This document shows positions 1-7,478 of a DNA stretch of 11,523 nucleotides, piece by piece (position 1 is the stretch's first letter; every line of letters begins with the position of its first letter). The position numbers were made by a program, and so were the translations under genes. The DNA is from Candidatus Zixiibacteriota bacterium (GTDB lineage: Bacteria; Zixibacteria; MSB-5A5; JAABVY01; JAHJOQ01), in assembly GCA_024275215.1 (NCBI GenBank), contig JAJRZO010000081.1, positions 1 to 11,523 of the forward strand. Direction: 5' to 3'. The notes under the pieces were generated by a model, which searched no databases, was not told the origin of the DNA, and worked only from the letters and a program-made list of their open reading frames with translations.

Positions 1-151
1 CCTGCCTGCGCAGGGGTGACGGTTTACTGAATAAAGTAGCACAGGAGCGCCCCACTCCTGCGAAGACAATCAGCAGGTGTCGGAGACATCTGCCCTGCTT
101 GACTAATTATGGCGATTACTCGTCGTCATTCCTGCGAAGGCAGGAATCCAG
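1..151. repeat. Composite palindromic intergenic repeat (REP/BIME-like mosaic)
   Basis: No gene is visible in 1-264. Positions 1-21 and 124-144 are imperfect inverted copies of one another: the left reads CCTGCCTGCGCAGGGGTGACG, and the right, reverse-complemented, differs at only three of 21 positions. The right arm is itself a hairpin, ATTCCTGC (128-135), loop GAAG, GCAGGAAT (140-147), and resembles the CGTCATTCCTGCGAA-type extragenic repeats seen in many bacterial genomes. Between the arms lie two more hairpins: CAGGAG (42-47) with CTCCTG (55-60), and GCAGGTGTC (73-81) with GACATCTGC (85-93, one G-T pair, 3-nt loop). The structure is seen directly; calling it a dispersed repeat is inference from its style. 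The element probably continues beyond the left edge of the window. Confidence 0.65.
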
Positions 152-264
152 AACCAGATTCAGAAGGCGCAAATGTGACAAGCTGGATAAGCTGTCTGGT
201 CCCCTGCGCTACTTGCTAACACATTCTCCTTGTACTGATCGCGATTGGATCGTATTATCCTGAC

Positions 265-1158
265 ATGGAGAAACACAATGTCTTTCCCGATGAGGAACGG
301 AAACCGCAGTTTGCAGGATCATTCTATCCCGCAGACCCGCTGACTCTCACTAAGACTATCAGCCAATTCTACTACGATGTTGAAAAGAAAGACATTGATG
401 GGGATATCCTCTCAATCGTGTCACCTCATGCCGGCTATATATATTCCGGTAGTGTCGCTGCGCATGGATATAAACTCCTCGAAGGCATGAAATACGATAT
501 CGTCGTTGTCATAGCGCCATCGCATGCCGACATGTTTCAGGGCGCGTCGATTTACAACGGCGGAGCGTATGTTACGCCATTAGACAAGCTCTATGTCGAT
601 CTCGATCTGGCAATCAGGATGGCAAACATAAACCCGTCGAAGGTCTACCTTTCGACCAAGGGACATACCGGCGGTTCAGTCGATCGCGCTGAGCATTCGC
701 TTGAAGTTCAGCTTCCATTCCTGCAGATTGTTCTCGGTGATTTCAAATTGATTCCGATTGTGATGGGTGAGCAGGAGATGGATGTCTGTATCACTCTGTC
801 GGAAATACTCGCCGGAACATTACTCGGAAAGAAAGCACTGGTCGTGGCATCGTCGGACCTGTCGCACTATCATCCGGCTGCTGAGGCGAATATGCTCGAT
901 AGTATTGTCCTGTCGAATGTCGAGAATTATGATCCTGACGGATTGTATAATGCCATTGCTCACGGCAGATGCGAGGCATGCGGTTTCGGGCCAATTATCA
1001 CAGCTATGCTGGCAGCACGCAGACTGGGAGCGAATAAATCCGAGATTATCAAATATGCGCACAGCGGTGATGTGTCAGGCGACAATGATGCAGTCGTCGG
1101 TTACATGTCAGCCGTGCAATACAAGTCACGTGCTCCGAAAACATATACAATCGAATAA
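265..1158 (+). CDS. amrB: MEMO1-family protein (AmmeMemoRadiSam system protein B)
   Basis: This 297-residue protein covers the whole MEMO/AmmeMemoRadiSam-B family, a fold related to class III extradiol dioxygenases. Visible signatures are FAGSFYP (16-22), SPHAGYIYSG (53-62), APSH (84-87), EHSLEVQLPF (143-152), SSDLSHYH (196-203), CGFGPI (239-244) and SGDVSGD near the C-terminus. His55, His87 and Cys239 align by motif with the metal-binding His49, His81 and Cys244 of human MEMO1, so the active-site triad is intact. The family is often encoded near AMMECR1 and radical-SAM partners; neither is visible here. The biochemical function in bacteria is unsettled. The ATG at 265 starts just before the first conserved block but has no convincing SD. 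The ATG at 278 has a nearby GGAG but is out of frame. No signal peptide is seen, so the protein should be cytoplasmic. Confidence 0.93.
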   Translation: MEKHNVFPDEERKPQFAGSFYPADPLTLTKTISQFYYDVEKKDIDGDILSIVSPHAGYIYSGSVAAHGYKLLEGMKYDIVVVIAPSHADMFQGASIYNGGAYVTPLDKLYVDLDLAIRMANINPSKVYLSTKGHTGGSVDRAEHSLEVQLPFLQIVLGDFKLIPIVMGEQEMDVCITLSEILAGTLLGKKALVVASSDLSHYHPAAEANMLDSIVLSNVENYDPDGLYNAIAHGRCEACGFGPIITAMLAARRLGANKSEIIKYAHSGDVSGDNDAVVGYMSAVQYKSRAPKTYTIE

Positions 1159-1181
1159 CGAAATAGTATCCTGATCTGAAT

Positions 1182-1198
1182 TTCAGCGATTTGCTGAA
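1182..1198. other. Small hairpin downstream of amrB
   Basis: TTCAGC (1182-1187), loop GATTT, GCTGAA (1193-1198) form a perfect 6-bp hairpin 24 nt after the amrB stop. No T-tract follows, so it is a poor intrinsic terminator. It could stabilise the 3' end of the transcript or be incidental. Confidence 0.3.
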
Positions 1199-1211
1199 GC
1201 GCAATAATTGC

Positions 1212-1239
1212 TTGCCAAATTGCATTTTCCTGTTAAATT
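1212..1239 (+). promoter_or_regulatory. Possible sigma-70-type promoter for tRNA-Glu
   Basis: TTGCCA (1212-1217) and TAAATT (1234-1239) are separated by 16 nt, in an AT-rich stretch about 57 nt before the tRNA 5' end. This is a match by eye to the -35/-10 consensus. Promoter preference in this lineage is unknown, so confidence is low. Confidence 0.3.
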
Positions 1240-1295
1240 AGTGCGCTTGAAAATCGGTGGAACGGGTTTTTGCCGTGATCGATAAAGAAGCATGT

Positions 1296-1371
1296 GGCCC
1301 TATCGTCTAGTGGTCTAGGACGGGTGGTTCTCAGCCATCAAACGGGGGTTCGATTCCCCCTAGGGCTACCA
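1296..1371 (+). tRNA. tRNA-Glu (anticodon CTC)
   Basis: A full cloverleaf can be drawn. The acceptor stem pairs 1296-1302 with 1361-1367, and the D arm (1305-1321) contains the Glu-typical GTCTAGTGGTCTAGGAC. The anticodon stem GGTGG/CCATC (1323-1327, 1335-1339) holds the loop TTCTCAG with anticodon CTC at 1330-1332, reading GAG. The T arm is GGGGG-TTCGATT-CCCCC (1344-1360), the discriminator is A1368, and CCA is encoded at 1369-1371. The first acceptor pair is G1296 with T1367, a G-U wobble instead of the usual Watson-Crick pair. The tRNA stands alone and is followed closely by a terminator. Confidence 0.95.
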
Positions 1372-1377
1372 ATTATA

Positions 1378-1410
1378 AGTGCCTGCAAAACAAACGCTTG
1401 CAGGCATTTT
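1378..1410 (+). terminator. Intrinsic terminator after tRNA-Glu
   Basis: GCCTGCAA (1381-1388) pairs perfectly with TTGCAGGC (1398-1405) across a 9-nt loop, flanking T-A and wobble pairs can extend the stem, and ATTTT follows. It begins 7 nt after the encoded CCA, as expected for a single-tRNA unit. It might also stop minus-strand transcription from the convergent secreted-protein gene, although the T-tract on that side is weaker. Confidence 0.75.
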
Positions 1411-1521
1411 CTCAGATGTTTTCGCATTGTGACTATCTCGAGGATCGATGGCAGTCACGAGATGATGTCAAGGGCAGTAATTAAGAACTTTCCCCAACGA
1501 CTCGATTAAATAGAAATGTAC

Positions 1522-4500
1522 TTAAGGGCACTCTGCGCATGGCTCCGGACCGCCTGCAAAGATATAATTGATCAGGTAGACAACATCGTCGATGTCAATA
1601 TCACCTGAACAGTCGGCATCGCCCGATTCATACGGTACAGGCGCGGTACCACCGGCGAAAATGTAATTGATCAGATATACGACATCGTCGATATCAACCG
1701 CCCCGCTTGCGTCAGCATCACCGCATACAAAGGGCGGTACTTCCAGCGCTGTTACAGAGAAGTTGTCGATATAGCCTGTATAGCTGATTCCCAAACCGAC
1801 TCTGCCGCTTCTGTGTATATATGATGCCGGTAATGTCTCTGTCTGATACTCGCCATAGGCCCGTCGAGTGAGTTCATCACCTCTGATCTCGAACATGACA
1901 ACACCATCCAGCAATAATTGCAGCAATGAATCTGTCACGAGGAACTTGGCATGAAACCAGTCATTGACCTCGAATGTGTCACGAGCGTAATTCATAACTT
2001 TGTTAATTGTGTAAGAACCATCAATGTACTGCTGGAAAACAATTGATCCGAAGTAGTGGGACATGATTTTCAAACGGCAGTAATTGTCGGCATCAAGATA
2101 ACCCCATTCAATGCCGGTCACTTCTACATTCTGAAAACCCATGGTGGGATCAACTATGTCGAGATTCACTATGAACTTGTCGAATTCAAGATCACTCTTT
2201 CCCGCACGTACACCCCATGAGAATTCTTCCGGAAATCTGTACGATCCCAATGCCTGAGTCACGAGAACATGTGTACCTGTCGAATCCCAGTCCGGCCTGA
2301 ATCCATCACTATATATCCTTGGCGAATTTACCGGCATGGTGTCGGTGACAGTCCAGGGTATGGGCAGCGTGCCGAGTTCCTCGTCTTCGAAATCATCCCT
2401 GAATAGTGGGCTGCCCGGTCTTGCCCAATCCATTGCGAATTCATCCGGGATAGTGTAGTTGTTGGCAGCATCAAGCGAGAATGCAGTATAGAAGTACATC
2501 TCGTAATCAGTCACGCCGATATCCTCGAACTCGCCATCGGTTCCCTCATAAACTATCGTTCCGCCGCTCGGTTCCGTCACAAATCCCGTATCCGATCTGA
2601 TAATCATCGTGCGATTCCAGTCGGCGTCATTGGGATCAACCCATTTCAGGAACACGGATCGACTCGATTCAATGGCTACGAGCTTTGTGGCCGGATCGGG
2701 AGGATTGAAATCCACGACTGTTGTCGAATCCGATGAACCGGTTCCGCCACTGGAGACATTCAGCGCAAGATCATACGCGAAGGCAGTATAAAAGTAGGTT
2801 GTCTGCTGCACTATGTTTTGTGAATCAACCGCCGTATTGTCGAAGCCATCATAGACTAATTCACCGTCGGAAATGCTGGAGGGGAAACCGTCATCCCTGC
2901 GCATAATTTTAACGGCTATCCAATCGGGATCAGTCGGAAGGTCCCATGAGAGCAGCACTCGATCAAATGAAGTCTGAGCATCCATACCGGTTACCGGAGC
3001 CGGAGCTTCCGTGTCGTTATCCATCCACCCCGGAGCCTGATATAGCTCTATACCGTCGAGTAGCGCTGTGATTCCCATACCGTCTTTGATCCGACTTGTC
3101 CAGGAATAGAACGAGCAATACATCGTATCGAGAAGTTCAAGCTGTTCGACTCCGTTGCTGATATCGAATACTGCCATTGATGTTTGTGCATAATATGAGT
3201 TAGTGTAGAGATAGTCTCCGACAATTGCAATGTTTGAGACCATTGCGAGATTGTAACCGTGGATGTCTTCAGTGATCTTGTGAGCAAGGTACGGATTGTA
3301 CGGATCACTGACGTCGACAACTCCGATTCCGTCCGTTCCGAGCGCAACATAGACACTGTCATATACCGTGCGTGGATCGACAGCAGCATTCTGGGACCAG
3401 ACAGCTACACCTATTTCTCCAACGGCGGTAGTGCAGCCTCCGATTACTTGAGGTGCAAACCTGCGTGGATCGGAAACATCCGCAATCATGAAGTCCGACC
3501 AGTCCTGGTTAGGTTCCCAGCCTGCATTGAGAAGATAAATATAAGGTCCGACTTTCAGCACACCGAGTCCTTCGGCTCTGCTGGTCGTGACGCCGCCATC
3601 AAGATGAACCGACCCCATCACCCTCGGATGACTCGGTTCCGACGTCTCGAATATCTCACCCGTCATTCCGTAGATGACATTCCCTTCCTGCACCATATTC
3701 TCGATTCCCCTTACCGGGTAGCGTGCCACTCCGACCGGGTTGGATGGATCGGAGATGTCGACAACCTGCATTCCCCATCGAACTCCGTAACTACCGCGAC
3801 CCGTATAAATGTAGTCACCCACCCGACCCTCGAAATCCCACAGTTCCAGCCCCGTATGATGGTATCCGAGAAGCTGCGGATTCATTGGATCAGAGATATC
3901 GACAATATTTATGCCACCGCCGAGATTTTGCACTGCGAACGCCAGATCCCCATCGATGTAGACATCATCTACCTCTCCACTGTAGTGCAATTCGCCGCGA
4001 GGCGAAGGGGACACAGGATCACTTATGTCAAATATCCTCAGCCCGAAGAGATTATCCGCGATGTACGCTGTCGATCCTGATGGATTAACATCAACAAACG
4101 CGATATTCTCGGAGCTGTCCACATAGCTCCCCAACACTTCAATAGACTCCAGGTCCGAAATGTCGAGAATTTGAAGTCCTCCACGGCGAAGAAGACCATC
4201 TCCGGGAAAGGTGCCAATGGTCATTTCCCCGGTAGAGTAATTCTCTGAGAAGCTGTATATCTCGTATCCGGGAGGTATCGGATCATCAGGGTTGTGAGCT
4301 TCCTTGACAAGATGAGGGCGATACCCGCCTCTTCCGGCAAGGTATATCTTCGTCTCATCCGGTGACAGCGCAATACCCTCATAATCCCCATCGCGATTCC
4401 AGGGATCTGTGTCCGATACATACGGTATATACCTCGTGAGTATTTCCGGAGCGGATGGGTTCGTGACATCCAGCACAACCAGACCGCGCTTGGTTGCCAG

Positions 4501-5220
4501 ATAAGCCCGCGAGCCATCCTGGGAGAGTGTTACATTCTGAACATCGAAAGTATCCGGTAATGTATACACAAGTGTGGGTGCTGTTGGAACTGACACATCA
4601 TAGATGTTAAGCATGAGGCTTGGTCTGCCAACCATGTAAGCGTAGTGGTATGCATTATCGAGCACTATTCGCCACGCATGAAAGATGCTGTCACCTTCGC
4701 TCGTCTGACCGAGAAAAGTCGGCGATTCGAGATCGCTGAAATCCCATATCTGGAAATCCGATTCGGAATTGAAATAGGCATAGCGTGTGTTTGAATCGAT
4801 CTCGGCGATGGCGACTGCCCTTATTCGGTTGGAGGTCCCGTTATTGAACATGTTAACAGAATCTACATTGAGCGGATCGCTGACATCAAGTATCGAGATG
4901 AGTCCTGCCATGCCACCGGTATACAGGTAATCACCAACCAGAGTCGTGTTCAAAGTCCATGTTGGTGAAGGGAGAACGCGCAAGAAAACCGGATTGTCCG
5001 GATCTGTGGCATCGATTTGGATCAGATTTGTTGTGCTCTCATTCAGCGTCGCGTAGAGATATACATTCTCTCCTACAACCTGAACGGCAATATCCTGTGG
5101 GTAACCCCAGAATATCTGCATATTGCCAAGTCTCTCGAAATCTTGCGGGTCGGCTATGGCGGTGGAGAAGTTCATCACTAGGACAACCAGTACTATGTGG
5201 ATGAGATGGCGCCTGCACAT
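1522..5220 (-). CDS. Large secreted LVIVD-repeat / FN3-like / LamG-like protein with C-terminal dockerin-like domain
   Basis: A 1232-residue exported protein. Residues 1-23 form a signal peptide (RRH, a hydrophobic core, AIA before Asp24). Residues 60-700 carry about 13 LVIVD-type units with cores such as LQILDISDLES, INIVDISDPMNP and IGVVDVSDPYNP, which should build beta-propellers; a longer insert with SPDETKIYLAG lies near 285-296. Two fibronectin-III-like domains follow (about 739-833 and 840-932), each with a WxxPxDxDW-type strand and a YFYTAF strand. Residues 938-1160 look like a LamG/concanavalin-type domain (RDDFED at the start, YIDNFSVTAL at the end). The end (1167-1232) is a doubled 33-residue dockerin-like EF-hand motif, GDADxSGxxDIDDVVYLINYIFAGG. 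The ATG follows GGGAGGG at very short spacing; stop is TAA. The role is probably cell-surface or extracellular binding; no enzymatic domain or substrate is evident. Confidence 0.9.
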   Translation of the reverse strand: MCRRHLIHIVLVVLVMNFSTAIADPQDFERLGNMQIFWGYPQDIAVQVVGENVYLYATLNESTTNLIQIDATDPDNPVFLRVLPSPTWTLNTTLVGDYLYTGGMAGLISILDVSDPLNVDSVNMFNNGTSNRIRAVAIAEIDSNTRYAYFNSESDFQIWDFSDLESPTFLGQTSEGDSIFHAWRIVLDNAYHYAYMVGRPSLMLNIYDVSVPTAPTLVYTLPDTFDVQNVTLSQDGSRAYLATKRGLVVLDVTNPSAPEILTRYIPYVSDTDPWNRDGDYEGIALSPDETKIYLAGRGGYRPHLVKEAHNPDDPIPPGYEIYSFSENYSTGEMTIGTFPGDGLLRRGGLQILDISDLESIEVLGSYVDSSENIAFVDVNPSGSTAYIADNLFGLRIFDISDPVSPSPRGELHYSGEVDDVYIDGDLAFAVQNLGGGINIVDISDPMNPQLLGYHHTGLELWDFEGRVGDYIYTGRGSYGVRWGMQVVDISDPSNPVGVARYPVRGIENMVQEGNVIYGMTGEIFETSEPSHPRVMGSVHLDGGVTTSRAEGLGVLKVGPYIYLLNAGWEPNQDWSDFMIADVSDPRRFAPQVIGGCTTAVGEIGVAVWSQNAAVDPRTVYDSVYVALGTDGIGVVDVSDPYNPYLAHKITEDIHGYNLAMVSNIAIVGDYLYTNSYYAQTSMAVFDISNGVEQLELLDTMYCSFYSWTSRIKDGMGITALLDGIELYQAPGWMDNDTEAPAPVTGMDAQTSFDRVLLSWDLPTDPDWIAVKIMRRDDGFPSSISDGELVYDGFDNTAVDSQNIVQQTTYFYTAFAYDLALNVSSGGTGSSDSTTVVDFNPPDPATKLVAIESSRSVFLKWVDPNDADWNRTMIIRSDTGFVTEPSGGTIVYEGTDGEFEDIGVTDYEMYFYTAFSLDAANNYTIPDEFAMDWARPGSPLFRDDFEDEELGTLPIPWTVTDTMPVNSPRIYSDGFRPDWDSTGTHVLVTQALGSYRFPEEFSWGVRAGKSDLEFDKFIVNLDIVDPTMGFQNVEVTGIEWGYLDADNYCRLKIMSHYFGSIVFQQYIDGSYTINKVMNYARDTFEVNDWFHAKFLVTDSLLQLLLDGVVMFEIRGDELTRRAYGEYQTETLPASYIHRSGRVGLGISYTGYIDNFSVTALEVPPFVCGDADASGAVDIDDVVYLINYIFAGGTAPVPYESGDADCSGDIDIDDVVYLINYIFAGGPEPCAECP
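1525..1722 (-). repeat. Tandem 99-bp dockerin-like repeat pair
   Basis: This is the C-terminal coding stretch of the large secreted protein. Two units of 33 codons repeat at both DNA and protein level: TAATTGATCAG at 1565 recurs 99 bp away at 1664. Each unit has the calcium-loop pattern D-x-D-x-S-G-x-x-D followed by the helix DDVVYLINYIFAGG. Cys1166, Cys1204, Cys1228 and Cys1231 surround the pair and could form disulfides outside the cell. Confidence 0.8.
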
Positions 5221-5222
5221 TT

Positions 5223-5300
5223 TCCCTCCCGCGCAATCTTGTTTTATTTGTTTGTATCAGAAATCTGTTTAATCTTAACACACTTCGGGTTGTTTTGCAA
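5223..5300 (-). promoter_or_regulatory. Promoter and SD site of the large secreted-protein gene
   Basis: On the minus strand, TTGCAA (5295-5300) and TAAGAT (plus-strand ATCTTA, 5272-5277) are spaced by exactly 17 nt, each matching four of six consensus bases. Transcription would start near 5265, leaving a leader of about 45 nt with GGGAGGG (plus strand 5223-5230) just before the ATG at 5220. This is the best-looking sigma-70 promoter in the window. Confidence 0.5.
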
Positions 5301-5608
5301 GGTATTATTCACTACGAATCGGTAACCTACAAAACGGAAAAACCCGTTTACCAACGTGGTCTTTCATTAAGAAACGCTGTAATTCGTGGAATGATTTCAA
5401 GCGGAGATTGGTTCGAGAAACACCTGAATACGGTGAAACGCTCAGTCAGATGTAATATCTGCTTTTTGGGTGCGGTGTGGTTTGTTATTCTTTGATGTAT
5501 GTCTTTCCAGAATATCCTGAATAGTTTTCTTGTTAATGATTCAGTACCGATTTAACTTATCACAATTCCAGTATCGACAGATTGTATCTTCAGCTTCATG
5601 CATTTTCA
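5301..5608. other. Divergent intergenic region without a supported gene
   Basis: This lies between the divergent secreted-protein and symporter genes. A possible 66-codon reading frame starting at TTG 5295 has no SD and no recognisable protein features. A 6-bp hairpin AAACGG (5332-5337) / CCGTTT (5344-5349), and a looser CTGAAT (5517-5522) / ATTCAG (5539-5544) pair, are the only dyads noticed. The stretch is AT-rich and most likely regulatory spacer. Confidence 0.5.
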
Positions 5609-5636
5609 TTGCGGGATTCCGTAACTCAACTATATT
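5609..5636 (+). promoter_or_regulatory. Likely promoter of the Na+/alanine symporter gene
   Basis: TTGCGG (5609-5614), a 16-nt spacer, then TATATT (5631-5636). The predicted start of transcription is near 5643, giving a leader of about 48 nt that contains the SD site. Read by eye; the -10 box is good and the -35 box moderate. Confidence 0.4.
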
Positions 5637-5677
5637 CAGGGACAACTGAAATAGAATAAGATCGTATCGCTCCGACA

Positions 5678-5693
5678 GGAGAGAATACTCTTG
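5678..5693 (+). promoter_or_regulatory. SD site deciding a TTG start
   Basis: AGGAGA (5678-5683) is followed after 7 nt by TTG (5691-5693), which opens the symporter frame. No ATG or GTG with a comparable SD lies just before the conserved N-terminus, so the TTG is the chosen start. Confidence 0.7.
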
Positions 5694-7031
5694 GAATTCT
5701 TCGACAACTTCTGGGCATCTGCAGTTGATATAGCATGGGGACTTCCACTCGTCATACTGTTGATAACATCGGGGCTATACTTCACCATAGCGGGAGGATT
5801 CATACCGTTCAGGCGAATCGGGCACGCTATCGGTATACTCAGAGGCAAATACGATAATCCGGATGATCCGGGGGAGATCAGTCATTTCCAGGCGTTATCA
5901 TCCGCACTTTCGGCGACAATTGGCATGGGCAATATCGCAGGCGTCGCGATTGCGGTCTCTCTCGGCGGTCCCGGCGCAGTGTTTTGGATGTGGGTTGCCG
6001 GTCTGGTCGGAATGTCGACAAAGTTCTTTACCTGCACACTCGCCATACTTTACCGCAAGAAAGATGAACGCGGGATCGATCAGGGTGGCCCAATGTATTT
6101 CATTGAGGTCGGACTCGGGAAGTGGTTCAAACCGCTCGCAATCATGTTTGCAATCTGCGGAATGATCGGCTGCCTTGCGATGTTCCAGACCAACCAGCTT
6201 TCGAGTCTCCTGAACAATGACTGGGGGATAAGCAAACATGCGACGGGTATTGTCTGCGCTGCGATTGTTGCGGTTGTGATTCTCGGCGGGATCGTCAGAG
6301 TCGGCAAGGTCACCAGCAGGATCGTCCCAGCGATGTTCGTGCTCTACTTCGTCTCCGCTCTTGCCGTGATATTGAACAATGCTTCTGAGATTCCTCATCT
6401 GCTGAAACTGATTGTAACATCAGCTTTCGGCAGTGATGCTATCATAGGCGGCGGGACAGCCATCGCATTTCGTGAAGTGCTGGTCAATGGTATCAAACGA
6501 GCGGCATTTTCTAACGAAGCGGGTATCGGCACTGCGCCGATGGCTCACGGTGCGGCGAAAACCAAAGAGCCGGTGAGAGAGGGACTTATCGCAATGCTCG
6601 GGCCATTCATCGACACGAATATCGTATGTACCCTGACTGCGCTGGTGATACTGTCAGCGGGAATCTCAGGCGCAGATGATGGCGTAGTCATGACAGTCAA
6701 AGCGTTCGAGAGTGCCCTGCCGGGTATCGGACGATATATACTGACTCTCGTAATCATCATGTTCTCAGTTTCCACCATGATCTCGTATTCATATTACAGC
6801 CTGAAGTGTTCGCGATACCTGTTCGGAGACAGATTTGGTAGTTATTATGTGTATGTATATATCGCCAGTCTGTATTTCGCGGCAATATGGGCACAGGATA
6901 TGGTGATAAACATTCTCGACACCGCATTCGCGATGATGGCAGTCCCGACATTGATAGGAACGCTGCTGTTGTCACCGTCAGTGATGAAAGCTACGAAAGA
7001 TTATTTCAGACGAATGCGAAGCGGTGCGTGA
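5691..7031 (+). CDS. Sodium:alanine/glycine symporter family (AGCS) transporter
   Basis: A 446-residue integral membrane protein of the AGCS family (Na_Ala_symp), which couples Na+ entry to uptake of small amino acids such as alanine or glycine, in some members glutamine. Roughly 10-11 membrane segments are visible, beginning at about 17-38 and ending around 405-428. Diagnostic blocks are SALSATIGMGNIAGVAIAV (71-89) with the following GGPGAVFWMW, QGGPMYFIEVGLG (131-143) and FSNEAGIGTAPMAHGAAKT (273-291). The length is near the lower end of the family, but both signature regions and the C-terminus are present, so it looks functional. It is translated from TTG with a good SD. No transcriptional partner is adjacent: the next gene is 447 bp away. 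The substrate cannot be decided from sequence alone. Confidence 0.93.
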   Translation: MEFFDNFWASAVDIAWGLPLVILLITSGLYFTIAGGFIPFRRIGHAIGILRGKYDNPDDPGEISHFQALSSALSATIGMGNIAGVAIAVSLGGPGAVFWMWVAGLVGMSTKFFTCTLAILYRKKDERGIDQGGPMYFIEVGLGKWFKPLAIMFAICGMIGCLAMFQTNQLSSLLNNDWGISKHATGIVCAAIVAVVILGGIVRVGKVTSRIVPAMFVLYFVSALAVILNNASEIPHLLKLIVTSAFGSDAIIGGGTAIAFREVLVNGIKRAAFSNEAGIGTAPMAHGAAKTKEPVREGLIAMLGPFIDTNIVCTLTALVILSAGISGADDGVVMTVKAFESALPGIGRYILTLVIIMFSVSTMISYSYYSLKCSRYLFGDRFGSYYVYVYIASLYFAAIWAQDMVINILDTAFAMMAVPTLIGTLLLSPSVMKATKDYFRRMRSGA

Positions 7032-7417
7032 GAAAAATGGAGTTCAGAGCTTGCCGAACACAAAAGATGTTCTTTGCGAGATTATGTAAAGTGTCTGTTT
7101 CTCGATAGTCTCTATGTGGTTATCAGGAACGTTTTCAAGCGCTGCTATGTTGTGTTTTTTGCTACGGCTGAGCATGAGGATGGTTCACGAGAGAACGTCG
7201 ATTTTCAGGCTGCTCCTCTGAACAGAGAAATGAGAAGATGAGCCAGATTGGGTGACTCTTTCAGAAGTGAAAAAAGCCATGAAATGTTACTCTTAATTTA
7301 GTTTAACCGAATCAATCGAAAACTTGTGTAAAACTCATATAAATAAATGAACGCAGATTGATATTTGCTACTATAACTCATAATGTGTGCGGATGCAGGT
7401 TTCAACCGGCCTGAGAA
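7032..7417. other. Intergenic region before the NYN-domain gene
   Basis: No supported gene. Dyads noticed are CTCTG (7216-7220) / CAGAG (7223-7227) nested inside GGCT (7208-7211) / AGCC (7241-7244), and TTTCA (7259-7263) / TGAAA (7268-7272). None is followed by a convincing T-tract, so no clear terminator for the symporter gene is visible. From about 7290 the sequence becomes AT-rich, as upstream regions often do; TTGATA (7360-7365) spaced 17 nt from TAATGT (7383-7388) is a weak promoter candidate for the NYN gene. Confidence 0.4.
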
Positions 7418-7467
7418 AGGAGAGAGCGGATGAATCGATAATGCAGGATGCGGTTACAAACATTTAA
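7418..7467 (+). promoter_or_regulatory. Two micro-ORFs in the leader of the NYN gene (putative)
   Basis: AGGAG (7418-7422) lies 7 nt before ATG 7430, which opens the frame Met-Asn-Arg-stop (TAA 7439-7441). That stop overlaps the next ATG (7441-7443) as TAATG, opening an eight-residue frame MQDAVTNI that ends at TAA 7465-7467, two bases before the AGGAGG of the NYN gene. The arrangement is seen directly; that the peptides are made or regulate anything is inference. The SD before the first micro-ORF is as good as those of real genes. Confidence 0.35.
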
Positions 7468-7478
7468 CAGGAGGATTA

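Noticed and set aside
1294..1509. 71-codon plus-strand frame over the tRNA-Glu
   Set aside because: It is translated straight through the tRNA and its terminator, has no SD, and its N-terminus is a typical spurious tRNA-derived peptide.
3259..4080. 273-codon plus-strand frame opposite the large secreted-protein gene
   Set aside because: It is antisense to a clearly repeated LVIVD coding region. Its sequence has no domain character and is a shadow of the real gene's codon bias.
5295..5495. 66-codon plus-strand frame in the divergent intergenic region
   Set aside because: It starts at a TTG that is also the -35 box of the minus-strand promoter, has no SD and resembles no protein family.
5898..6398. 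166-codon minus-strand frame opposite the symporter
   Set aside because: It lies antisense to the conserved AGCS signature, is rich in His/Arg/Asp with no fold features, and has no SD.
7381..7478. A riboswitch in the leader of the NYN gene
   Set aside because: The near-repeated GCGGATGCAGG / GCAGGATGCGG segments suggested structure, but I could not fit any known riboswitch core, and no stable multi-stem fold was apparent.
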